A stretch of DNA of 64,000 nt from an uncultured Draconibacterium sp. (GTDB lineage: Bacteria > Bacteroidota > Bacteroidia > Bacteroidales > Prolixibacteraceae), in the NCBI RefSeq assembly GCF_963675065.1, contig NZ_OY775906.1, positions 2,954,001-3,018,000 on the forward strand. Reading direction: 5' to 3'. The translations under genes were made by a program, and so were the position numbers. The notes beneath the pieces are model-generated. The model was not told where the DNA came from. It saw only the letters and a program-made list of their open reading frames with translations, and made no database searches. Below, piece by piece: positions 51,367 through 59,333 of this stretch (positions are counted from its first letter, which is position 1; the number at the start of each line of letters is the position of its first letter).

Positions 51367-52146
51367 CTACGTTATCGGATAATCATTGTGAATATCTGTC
51401 AACACTTCGCAGCCGGTTGGTGTTACCAAAATGGTGTGCTCGAATTGTGCCGACAGTTTGCTATCTATCGTACGGGCGGTCCAGCCATCATTTTTATCAA
51501 TTACGGCTTTTGGCTTTCCCTGGTTAATCATCGGCTCGATTGTAAAAATCATTCCGGGTTTCATTTCCGGTCCCGAGTTTCTACGTGAAGCATGATCTAC
51601 CTGCGGCTCCTCATGAAAATCAACACCAACACCATGTCCGCAAAACTCGTACACCACACTGTAACCTTGTGCTTTGGCATAACGCTGAATAACAAATCCT
51701 ATATTCCCAAAACGGTTGCTCGGTTTTACCTGCTCAATTCCGAGGTCGAGACAGTGGCTTGTAATATCAATCAGATCTTCAGCCTCCTGACTTACATCTC
51801 CTACCGTAAACATACGCGATGTGTCTCCATAGAAGCCATTTAAAATTGTGGTGACATCAATATTCAAAATATCTCCTTCTTTTAAAACGGTTTTTTTTGA
51901 AGGAATACCGTGGCAAATCACGTTATTTAACGAAATACAACTTGATTTAGGATAACCATTATACCCTTTGGTTGCAGGAACCGCTCCATGGGAACGAATA
52001 AATTCCTCCACCTTATCGTCGATAAATTCGGTGTTTACTCCTTCTTTTACAAACTGCTCAGCAAAATCGAGTGTTTTAGCTGCCAGTTTTCCACTTTGCC
52101 TGACGCCTTCGATTTGCTCCGGAGATTTAATTATTATTTTTCCCAT
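51367..52146 (-). CDS. map: Methionine aminopeptidase, type I
   Basis: Removes the initiator Met from nascent proteins. It has 259 residues. Metal ligands are visible in NIDVTTILNGFYGDTSRMF (two Asp), GHGVGVDFHEEPQV (His), MIFTIEPMI and AQFEHTILVT (two Glu). There is no N-terminal zinc-finger extension. It is normally linked to secY/infA in many phyla, but here it stands alone, so this may be a second copy; that would need the rest of the genome. Confidence 0.95.
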   Translation of the reverse strand: MGKIIIKSPEQIEGVRQSGKLAAKTLDFAEQFVKEGVNTEFIDDKVEEFIRSHGAVPATKGYNGYPKSSCISLNNVICHGIPSKKTVLKEGDILNIDVTTILNGFYGDTSRMFTVGDVSQEAEDLIDITSHCLDLGIEQVKPSNRFGNIGFVIQRYAKAQGYSVVYEFCGHGVGVDFHEEPQVDHASRRNSGPEMKPGMIFTIEPMINQGKPKAVIDKNDGWTARTIDSKLSAQFEHTILVTPTGCEVLTDIHNDYPIT

Positions 52147-52380
52147 AAAACTTTTTAATTTGCCGCAAAATTGAACATTTGTTGTTGATTTTCAAAAACC
52201 GAACAATAAATTTGCGAAAAAGTTTACAAAAAGAATGCAGTCGGAAGCCGGAAGCACAAAAATGGAAGACTATTTCTTTTAACAAAATTAATAACGGGCC
52301 CTTATGCGATTGAACAGGAAGGATTTTTATTAGGCAATTGAACTTCCAACATTGCACTTCAGGCTTCAAATCGTTTTAGC

Positions 52381-53118
52381 ATGAAACACAAACAGGAATT
52401 ATCTACAAAATCATATTTCGTTAGCCGTTTTGGGCAACTTTCTACTTCCTTCCTTTTTTGGCAAATTCAGGACATTGCCTGGGAACATGCCGAAAAATTA
52501 GGTTTCGGGTTTGACAATCTTCAAAAGGAAAAACAGTTTTGGGTGTTATCCCGATTGCTGGTTAAAATAAAACGTCGCCCCGAATGGGGAGAAAAATTTA
52601 CGGTGGAAACCTGGCCTGCCGGAATTGATGGTCTGCTGGCACTCCGAGATATTCATTTTATTGATGCCAATGGCGAAAGTATCATTCAGGCTACAACCAG
52701 CTGGCTGGTGCTGAACCAGGAAACCAAACGAATTGTAAAACTGGAACTTGGCTCCATTCCATTGCACGACGAACGCGTTCTGGAAATGAATGCAGGAAAA
52801 GTAAAACCGGTAAAATCGGAAGATGAAGTGCTTTTTACTCCCGTACTTTTTAACGAGATCGACGTTAACCAGCATTTTAACAGCGGACGTTATCTTGAAC
52901 GAATAATAGACAGTTACGATTTTAATTTCCACGAGACGAATGAACTCATCGAATTTGAAGTGAATTTTGTAAAAGAGGGCACACAAAACGATAGGTTGGG
53001 AATTAAGAAACAAATACTGGATAAAAAGAATCATATTTGTAGTGTAGTTCGCGAAAGCGACGGAGCCGATCTGATTCGCGCCCGGCTGGTCTGGAGCCCG
53101 CGGCAACAGGCATTCTGA
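52381..53118 (+). CDS. Acyl-ACP thioesterase (FatA/FatB-like)
   Basis: Hydrolyses acyl-ACP to free fatty acid. It has 245 residues with two hot-dog domains: residues 1-135 (FWQIQDIAWEHAEKLGFGFD, FWVLSRLLVKIKRRPEWGEK) and 150-245. The second contains NEIDVNQHFNSGRYLERIID, whose D-x-N-x-H is the catalytic-type motif of this family. Bacterial members of this length are common in Bacteroidota. Chain-length specificity is not predictable. Monocistronic. Confidence 0.88.
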   Translation: MKHKQELSTKSYFVSRFGQLSTSFLFWQIQDIAWEHAEKLGFGFDNLQKEKQFWVLSRLLVKIKRRPEWGEKFTVETWPAGIDGLLALRDIHFIDANGESIIQATTSWLVLNQETKRIVKLELGSIPLHDERVLEMNAGKVKPVKSEDEVLFTPVLFNEIDVNQHFNSGRYLERIIDSYDFNFHETNELIEFEVNFVKEGTQNDRLGIKKQILDKKNHICSVVRESDGADLIRARLVWSPRQQAF

Positions 53119-53302
53119 AGAAACAGTTCATTAAAATAATCACAGTCTCTTTTTCTTTTAGGAATAAGTAAGACGAAATGATCAAAAAAAAATCAGGCAA
53201 TTTCAAACGTTTGCATTGATTTTGAGCAGCTTATTTTGAATTATTTATACTAACAAAAGCCAATAATTAAAGATTAATTAAGGCTACAATACTTAAAAGG
53301 AA

Positions 53303-55438
53303 ATGAAGAGATTACTATTGATTTTTGTGCTTGCCGCTGGCACATTCTTTAGCCAGGCTGAAGAAATTACTTCTCCGAACGGAAAAATGAAACTTATCTT
53401 CGATTTATCGGATGGAACACCGGTTTATCAACTTCAACTGGAAGATAAAACCATTATCAAACCCAGCAAATTGGGGCTTGAATTAAAAGATGCAGAACCA
53501 CTGTTAAGCGGATTTACACTTGCCGACAGCCAAACTACTACTTTCGATGAAACATGGAACCCGGTTTGGGGCGAACAAAGCGAAATTCGTAACCATTATA
53601 ACGAGTTGGCGGTAACTTTAAGCCAGTCCGCCACCAACCGAAGCATGATCATTCGCTTCCGTGTTTTTAACGACGGACTAGGTTTTCGTTATGAGTTCCC
53701 GGAGCAAGACAACCTGATTTATTTTGTGGTGAAAGACGAACGCACCGAGTTTGCCATGGACGGTGACCACACTGCTTTCTGGATACCGGGTGATTACGAT
53801 ACACAGGAATACGATTACACCAAATCGAAATTGTCTGAAATTCGTGGTTTGATGGAAAAAGCAATCACTCCTAACACTTCTCAAACACCAATTTCTGCAA
53901 CTGCTGTACAAACAGCTTTAATGATGAAAACCGACGACGGTTACTACATCAACCTGCACGAAGCTGCATTAAAAGATTATTCGTGTATGCACCTCGAGCT
54001 GGACGACAAAAATATGGTGTTCGAATCAACTTTAACTCCCGATGCGCAAGGAAACATGGCCTACATGCAAGCGCCTTGTACAACACCATGGCGTACGGTT
54101 ATAGCCAGCAAAAATGCCGGCGACATCCTACTTTCAAATATCACACTTAATTTAAATGATCCTTGCGCATACGAAAACACTGATTGGATTACACCTGTGA
54201 AATATGTTGGCGTTTGGTGGGAGATGATCACCGGAAAAAGCTCTTGGGCCTACACCAACTTACCAAGTGTAAAACTGGGCGAAACCGATTATTCAAAAAC
54301 AACACCTAACGGAATCCATGCAGCCAACACCGAAGAGGTAAAAAAATACATTGACTTTGCCGCAGAAAATGGTTTGGATGCTGTTTTGGTTGAAGGTTGG
54401 AACGAAGGTTGGGAAGACTGGTTCAACAAATCGAAAGACTATGTTTTTGACTTTGTTACCCCCTACCCTGATTTTGATGTTGCCAAATTGCGCGACTATG
54501 CCAAAAGCAAAAATATACACCTGATGATGCACCACGAAACTTCGGGCTCGGTGCGCAATTACGAGCGTCATTTAGATACGGCTTACCAGTTTATGGCCGA
54601 TAACAACTACAACTCGGTAAAAAGTGGTTATGTAGGCAACATTATTCCGCGTGGCGAACACCACTACGGACAATGGATGGTAAACCATTATTTGTATGCG
54701 GTAAAAAAAGCCGCTGATTATAAAATAATGGTTAATGCGCACGAAGCTGTTCGCCCGACCGGATTATCCAGAACTTATCCGAACCTCATCGGCAACGAAT
54801 CGGCACGCGGAACCGAGTACGAAGCTTTTGGCGGAAACAATGTCGATCATACTACCATCCTACCGTTTACACGTTTGATTGGTGGACCGATGGATTACAC
54901 GCCGGGTATTTTCGAAACGCATGTTAGCGAATATAACCCTGATAATAATTCGCAGGTTCGCACAACCATTGCACGCCAGTTAGCTTTGTATGTAACCATG
55001 TACAGTCCGCTGCAAATGGCTGCCGACCTGCCAAGTACTTACGAGAAATACATGGATGCTTTCCAGTTTATTAAAGATGTGGCTCTTGATTGGGATAAGA
55101 CATTGGTTTTAGAAGCCGAACCGGGTGATTACATCACTTATGCCCGAAAAGAAAAAGGCAGCGAAAACTGGTTTGTGGGCCGTACAAACGACGAAGAAAT
55201 CCGCACCTCCGTAATCAGTTTTGATTTTCTGAATCCGGATCAGAAATACATTGCGACAGTTTATTCTGATGCAAAAGATGCGGACTGGAAAACAAATCCA
55301 CAGGCCTATGAAATCAAGAAATATGTGGTTTCAAATAAGTCCGACTTAAAACAACAATGTGCTCCCGGCGGTGGTTATGCAATCAGTATTATTCCGGTTT
55401 CTGACAAGTCGGAATTAAAAGGATTGAAGAAGTTATAA
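53303..55438 (+). CDS. Glycoside hydrolase family 97, SusB-like inverting alpha-glucosidase
   Basis: It has 711 residues. Signal peptide 1-19. The N-terminal beta-super-sandwich (20-275) is followed by the TIM barrel (DAVLVEGWNEGWEDWF) and a C-terminal beta domain. The three Glu of inverting GH97 enzymes are present: E412 (HHETSG), E481 (NAHEAV) and E505 (RGTEYE). Their spacing (69 and 24) equals that recalled for SusB (439, 508, 532), while retaining GH97 enzymes replace one of these. It should therefore cleave alpha-glucosides such as starch oligomers in the periplasm. No susC/D is adjacent. Confidence 0.92.
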   Translation: MKRLLLIFVLAAGTFFSQAEEITSPNGKMKLIFDLSDGTPVYQLQLEDKTIIKPSKLGLELKDAEPLLSGFTLADSQTTTFDETWNPVWGEQSEIRNHYNELAVTLSQSATNRSMIIRFRVFNDGLGFRYEFPEQDNLIYFVVKDERTEFAMDGDHTAFWIPGDYDTQEYDYTKSKLSEIRGLMEKAITPNTSQTPISATAVQTALMMKTDDGYYINLHEAALKDYSCMHLELDDKNMVFESTLTPDAQGNMAYMQAPCTTPWRTVIASKNAGDILLSNITLNLNDPCAYENTDWITPVKYVGVWWEMITGKSSWAYTNLPSVKLGETDYSKTTPNGIHAANTEEVKKYIDFAAENGLDAVLVEGWNEGWEDWFNKSKDYVFDFVTPYPDFDVAKLRDYAKSKNIHLMMHHETSGSVRNYERHLDTAYQFMADNNYNSVKSGYVGNIIPRGEHHYGQWMVNHYLYAVKKAADYKIMVNAHEAVRPTGLSRTYPNLIGNESARGTEYEAFGGNNVDHTTILPFTRLIGGPMDYTPGIFETHVSEYNPDNNSQVRTTIARQLALYVTMYSPLQMAADLPSTYEKYMDAFQFIKDVALDWDKTLVLEAEPGDYITYARKEKGSENWFVGRTNDEEIRTSVISFDFLNPDQKYIATVYSDAKDADWKTNPQAYEIKKYVVSNKSDLKQQCAPGGGYAISIIPVSDKSELKGLKKL

Positions 55439-55453
55439 AAGCAATAAAACAAG

Positions 55454-55588
55454 AGGCCGTCTATAAAATCGGAAAGAACGTCATTCTGAATTCATTTCAG
55501 AATCTGACATGCCCCTTTTCCATAAGCTTTAAGATCCTGAAACAAGTTCAGGAGGACAAGTCAATTATTTTATAGACGGCCTTTCTTT
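55454..55588 (+). terminator. Terminator of the GH97 gene, split by a repeat
   Basis: AGGCCGTCTATAAAAT (55454-55469) and ATTTTATAGACGGCCT (55567-55582) form a perfect 16-bp stem followed by TTCTTTT; 97 nt lie between the arms and consist mostly of a family 1 repeat. Confidence 0.8.
55478..55562. repeat. Dispersed intergenic repeat, family 1 (copy E, diverged)
   Basis: ACGTCATTCTGAATTCATTT and later CCTGAAACAAGTTCAGGAGG; the ends and order resemble the family but the core differs. It sits inside the loop of the GH97 terminator. Confidence 0.55.
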
Positions 55589-55597
55589 TAACAATGC

Positions 55598-55777
55598 TTA
55601 TCTCAAGTGATATTGCTGTTTTATTTCAGTACGTTCTGCCTCATCCAAAGATTTCATATATCCTTTCCATCCCGGACACCAGTTAATATGCCAACGCCAA
55701 AAACGGCCGGCAAACGATTTTGGTTTTTCATCGTACTTGGCACGAAGTGTACAATCAGCGCAATTTGATTCAGCCAT
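55598..55777 (-). CDS. Small conserved-looking protein of 59 residues with CxxC
   Basis: ATG at 55777, TAA at 55598. It starts MAESNCADCTLRAKYDEKPK and contains a Trp/aromatic-rich core RFWRWHINWCPGWKGYMKSL, then a charged helix. Cys pattern C-x2-C early and a single Cys after WHINW. No signal peptide. The regular codon use and dense aromatic core look like a real protein; I recall similar short hypothetical proteins in Bacteroidota but no function. It lies just after the GH97 terminator, reads the other way, and starts 41 bp downstream of miaA on the same strand, so it may be the last gene of that transcript. Confidence 0.65.
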   Translation of the reverse strand: MAESNCADCTLRAKYDEKPKSFAGRFWRWHINWCPGWKGYMKSLDEAERTEIKQQYHLR

Positions 55778-55818
55778 GACAGTTTGGTTTAAATGATTAT
55801 TGATCGTTATTTCTCCTT

Positions 55819-56742
55819 TTACGAAGTTTGTTCTAACAGTTTCAAAATTTCACCAACTTTTTCATCCATCGGCAAATGCCCGTTAATCCAGTGAATTTTT
55901 GTGCCCCGCTTTTCCATTCCACGGAACCAGGTCATCTGGCGTTTTGCAAACTGGTGAATGGCAATTTCCAGTTTGCTAAACATTTCATCAAAACTCAACT
56001 CGCCAATTAAATGCAGAGTCAGAAATTTATATTCAAGCCCATAGTAAATCAGTTGCTCCGGTGTTAATCCTAAATCGAGCAATTTCTGCACCTCGTCCAG
56101 CATTCCTTCATCAAGTCGTTGTTTTAAGCGGGTGGTAATTCGTTGGCGGCGCATTTCCCGGTCGAAATCAATTCCAACATTCAAACTATTTATTTCGGGC
56201 ATTTCTGAATCTTCCTGCGGATGATCACGATAATAATGCTCAATTTCTATCGCACGAATCGCACGTCGGTCGGTTTCCACATCTGTTTCGTTGTGCAATT
56301 CAGGCTTAAGGTCTTTGAGAATTCTGGTGAGTTCCTCCAGCGATTTTCCTTCCAGTTGTTTTCGCAATTCTTTATTTGGTGGCACCTCTATTAACCGGTA
56401 GTTTCGTAACACCGCCTCAAGGTATAAACCACTGCCACCGCACAAAACCGGAAACTTTCCGCGCGATTGTATCTCGTTGAAAACCTCAATAAAATCGGTC
56501 TGAAAACGATAAACATTATAATGCGCTCCTGCATCTTCAATATCAACCAAATGCGATGGCACTTCCACACCATCAACAAAATAATCTTCGTAATCCTTAC
56601 CGGTTCCCAAATCCATTCCGCGGTATACCTGTCGCGAATCGGCCGATATAACTTCTCCGTTTAACTGTGAGGCCAAATGGGCAGCCAATCCGGTTTTTCC
56701 GGTTGCTGTTGGGCCAAGTATTGTTACTAAATTGGTTTTCAA
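55819..56742 (-). CDS. miaA: tRNA dimethylallyltransferase
   Basis: Adds dimethylallyl to A37 of tRNAs reading UNN codons. It has 307 residues. P-loop GPTATGKTGLAAHL (10-23), EVISADSRQVYRGMDLGTGK, CGGSGLYLEAVLR, and the tRNA-binding-type RQMTWFRG near the C-terminus are all present. Length is normal. Monocistronic apart from the possible small downstream gene at 55598-55777. Confidence 0.96.
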   Translation of the reverse strand: MKTNLVTILGPTATGKTGLAAHLASQLNGEVISADSRQVYRGMDLGTGKDYEDYFVDGVEVPSHLVDIEDAGAHYNVYRFQTDFIEVFNEIQSRGKFPVLCGGSGLYLEAVLRNYRLIEVPPNKELRKQLEGKSLEELTRILKDLKPELHNETDVETDRRAIRAIEIEHYYRDHPQEDSEMPEINSLNVGIDFDREMRRQRITTRLKQRLDEGMLDEVQKLLDLGLTPEQLIYYGLEYKFLTLHLIGELSFDEMFSKLEIAIHQFAKRQMTWFRGMEKRGTKIHWINGHLPMDEKVGEILKLLEQTS

Positions 56743-56858
56743 AATCTCGTAGTTTTAGCTGCAAAATAACAAAATATAAGTGGCTTATCCATTTATGAAT
56801 CACTTTTTAAATTATTTAAATAACTGTCTCCGCTTTTATACATTATTGCCTAATTATT

Positions 56859-56866
56859 TATCTTTG
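56859..56866 (+). promoter_or_regulatory. -7 element before cutC
   Basis: TATCTTTG, exact match to TAnnTTTG, 26 bp before the ATG at 56893. No clear -33. Confidence 0.45.
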
Positions 56867-56892
56867 GTACCACTTCATGTAAAAAATGTACG

Positions 56893-57525
56893 ATGATAAA
56901 AGAAGCATGTGTTGAATCATTTTTAGAGGCCAGGCTGGCACAGGACAAAGGAGCGAACCGAATTGAGTTGTGTTCCGATCTGGCAAATGATGGTTTAACT
57001 CCGGATTTTGAAATCCTAAAAAAAGCCTGTTCCGAATTGGATATTCCGGTGATGGTAATGGCGCGTCCGCGCGCAGGTAATTTTGTGCATTCGGCTGAGG
57101 AAATAGAAGCGATGAAAGCGGCTATCGACCAGGCAAAGGAAGCCGGTGCCGCCGGTGTTGTTTTTGGATTATTAACGCCCAACAATAAAATTGATGAAGC
57201 AAACACTCGTCTACTGGCCGAATATGCCAAGCCACTTCCTGTAACTTTTCACAAAGCAATCGACGAAATGGACGATCCGGAGGAAGGCGTTCGCATTTTA
57301 AAAACCATTCCGAATATAAAACGAATTCTTAGCTCGGGTGGCAAAGCGACAGCGCTTGAAGGACAGGAAGTCATCCGAAATATGATAGCCGAAGCAGAAG
57401 GAAAGATCATCATCCTGGTTGCAGGAAAAGTTACAATTGATAACGTTAGCGAAATTCAGCAAATTACCGGGACCACCGAATTACATGGTCGCAAAATTGT
57501 AGGAGATCTTACAACAAAGAAGTAA
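56893..57525 (+). CDS. cutC: CutC family protein
   Basis: It has 210 residues forming a TIM barrel. CutC signatures are visible: CVESFLEARLAQDKGANRIE, LCSDLANDGLTPDFEILKKA, VMARPRAGNFVHSAEEIEAM, FGLLTPNNKIDEANTRLL, VTFHKAID and RILSSGGKATALEG. It was first linked to copper homeostasis, though later work has questioned a direct copper role. It lies 28 bp upstream of the GH29 fucosidase in the same direction, so they are probably cotranscribed. Confidence 0.9.
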   Translation: MIKEACVESFLEARLAQDKGANRIELCSDLANDGLTPDFEILKKACSELDIPVMVMARPRAGNFVHSAEEIEAMKAAIDQAKEAGAAGVVFGLLTPNNKIDEANTRLLAEYAKPLPVTFHKAIDEMDDPEEGVRILKTIPNIKRILSSGGKATALEGQEVIRNMIAEAEGKIIILVAGKVTIDNVSEIQQITGTTELHGRKIVGDLTTKK

Positions 57526-57553
57526 ATTCAATCAAACTTTAAATAATCGAACT

Positions 57554-59032
57554 ATGAAAAAATTACTGGTAATAATACCTGTTCTACTGGCATTTATGGC
57601 AAATGCCCAGTTAAAACATGAAATTACCGACTACATGTGGCCAACCGATCAGGCAGTGTTGGATAAGCTGGAGGACTGGCAGGATTTAAAATTTGGCTTA
57701 CTGATGCACTGGGGGGCTTATAGCCAATGGGGCATTGTGGAATCGTGGTCGATTTGCCCAGAAGATTATGGTTGGTGCGAACGAAAAAAAGGCAGTAATC
57801 CTGACGATTATTTTACCTACAAAAAAGAATACGAAAACCTGAAATTGTCGTTTAATCCAACAGGGTTTAATCCTGATGACTGGGCAAAAGCAGCAGCCGA
57901 TGCAGGTATGAAATACGTGGTTTTTACTACCAAACACCACGATGGCTTTTGTATGTTCGACTCGAAATACACCGACTACAAAGTAACCAGCACCGAGTGC
58001 CCGTTCAATGTAAATCCAAAGGCAAACATTACCAAAGAGGTTTTTGATGCTTTTCGTAATGAAGGATTGTGGGCAGGTGCGTATTTCTCGAAACCGGACT
58101 GGAATAGCCCTTATTATTGGGATCCTAAGTTTCCTCCGTTCGACAGAAACGTAAATTACGATCCGGCTCTTTACCCCGAAAAATGGAACAAGTTTGTGGA
58201 ATTCACACATAACCAAATTATGGAACTGATGAGCGATTACGGAAAGATCGATATCCTATGGCTCGATGGTGGCTGGGTTTGTAAGCAGTCGGATGAAGCG
58301 TTAGAAGAATACTATGAAGGTCGTCATGCTGAGGCTCCAAGTGGCTTTATTAAAAACCGGGTGATTGACCAGGATTTAAAAATGGACGAGCTGGCGGCCA
58401 AAGCACGTGAAAAGCAGCCGGGATTGATCGTTGTTGATCGTGCAGTAAAAGGTCCAAACCAGAACTACCTGACACCGGAAAACAAGGTGCCGGAAACCCA
58501 ACTCCCTTACCCTTGGGAAAGCTGTATAATTGCCGGCGGTGGCTGGTCGTGGGTGCCGGATGCAGTATTTATGACACCTAAACAAGCGATTCACATGTTG
58601 ATTGATATTGTTGCCAAAGGCGGTAATCTCCTGTACAATATCGCTCCCGGCCCCGATGGGAAATGGCCTGTCGATGCCTATAAGTTATTGGAAGCAATGG
58701 GTAACTGGATCGAAGTGAACGGCGAAGCAATTTATTCTACCCGTGCCATCGCTCCGTACAAAACTGACAATATCTGTCTGAGCCAGCAAAAGGATACAAA
58801 GGCAGTGTATGCACTTTATCTTGAAGAAGAAGATGGTAGCGGATTGCCGGCATCATTTACCGTTAAAGGAATTAAAGCTGCCAAAGACGCAAAGCTCTCT
58901 CTGCTTGGTGCCAAGGGATACTTAAAATGGAAAAACACCAACGAAGGAGTAAAAGTTACCATCCCTTCCAGCATTCAGAAAAACCTGCCTTGCGATTTAG
59001 CATGGGCCGTAAAAATATCGGCTATTCAATAG
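57554..59032 (+). CDS. Alpha-L-fucosidase, glycoside hydrolase family 29
   Basis: It has 492 residues. Signal peptide 1-18 (MANAQ). The TIM barrel has KFGLLMHWGAYSQWGIVESW, KYVVFTTKHHDGFCMFDSKY and the nucleophile Asp in IDILWLDGGWV, the GH29 pattern. The C-terminal beta-sandwich follows from about 400. The acid/base Glu is less conserved in this family and I cannot place it. It should remove terminal fucose from host or algal glycans in the periplasm. Together with GH97, GH16 and the sulfatase it suggests glycan use, but these genes are scattered rather than in one PUL. Confidence 0.93.
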   Translation: MKKLLVIIPVLLAFMANAQLKHEITDYMWPTDQAVLDKLEDWQDLKFGLLMHWGAYSQWGIVESWSICPEDYGWCERKKGSNPDDYFTYKKEYENLKLSFNPTGFNPDDWAKAAADAGMKYVVFTTKHHDGFCMFDSKYTDYKVTSTECPFNVNPKANITKEVFDAFRNEGLWAGAYFSKPDWNSPYYWDPKFPPFDRNVNYDPALYPEKWNKFVEFTHNQIMELMSDYGKIDILWLDGGWVCKQSDEALEEYYEGRHAEAPSGFIKNRVIDQDLKMDELAAKAREKQPGLIVVDRAVKGPNQNYLTPENKVPETQLPYPWESCIIAGGGWSWVPDAVFMTPKQAIHMLIDIVAKGGNLLYNIAPGPDGKWPVDAYKLLEAMGNWIEVNGEAIYSTRAIAPYKTDNICLSQQKDTKAVYALYLEEEDGSGLPASFTVKGIKAAKDAKLSLLGAKGYLKWKNTNEGVKVTIPSSIQKNLPCDLAWAVKISAIQ

Positions 59033-59036
59033 CATT

Positions 59037-59069
59037 AAAAAAGGAGGCATAATAATTTGCCTCCTTTTT
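59037..59069 (+). terminator. Terminator of cutC-GH29
   Basis: AAAAGGAGGCA pairs with TGCCTCCTTTT around an 8-nt loop; a T-tract follows. Confidence 0.9.
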
Positions 59070-59224
59070 ATTTTTATCTCCCTAAAGGCACTTTACCCCT
59101 ACATTAACAATCCCTCTTCAAACATGCTTTACAACATATTTCCTAAAATTTTACTCTATTTTCGCGCGCTTTAGTTGTGAAAACAATTAAACGAATAGTC
59201 TTTTTGAATTTTTATTGATAATCC

Positions 59225-59308
59225 CCCGGAATGAGACTTCAGGAGAATACAAAACCATCTTCTCCAACCAGCCACACAGTGCTGGGGTCTCACACCTTCC
59301 GGGTTTTT
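59225..59308 (+). ncRNA. Structured 5' leader (candidate riboswitch or attenuator) before the SulP gene
   Basis: By eye: CCCGGAA (59225-59231)/TTCCGGG (59297-59303), continuous with TGAGAC (59232-59237)/GTCTCA (59287-59292) across a CACC bulge. Inside are two hairpins, GGAGAA/TTCTCC (59242-59247 and 59260-59265; 12-nt loop) and CCAGC..CAC/GTGCTGG (59268-59285). This is a three-way junction closed by 13 bp, ending in TTTTT. It lies 30 bp before the start codon and downstream of a weak -7 TATTTTCG (59157-59164). I cannot match it to a known class. Confidence 0.55.
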
Positions 59309-59333
59309 CCACAACAGAAAATAAGTAGAACGA

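Noticed and set aside
59225..59308. SAM-I or T-box leader for the sulP gene
   Set aside because: The k-turn and conserved core of SAM-I and the T-box bulge are absent; the stem arrangement is different.
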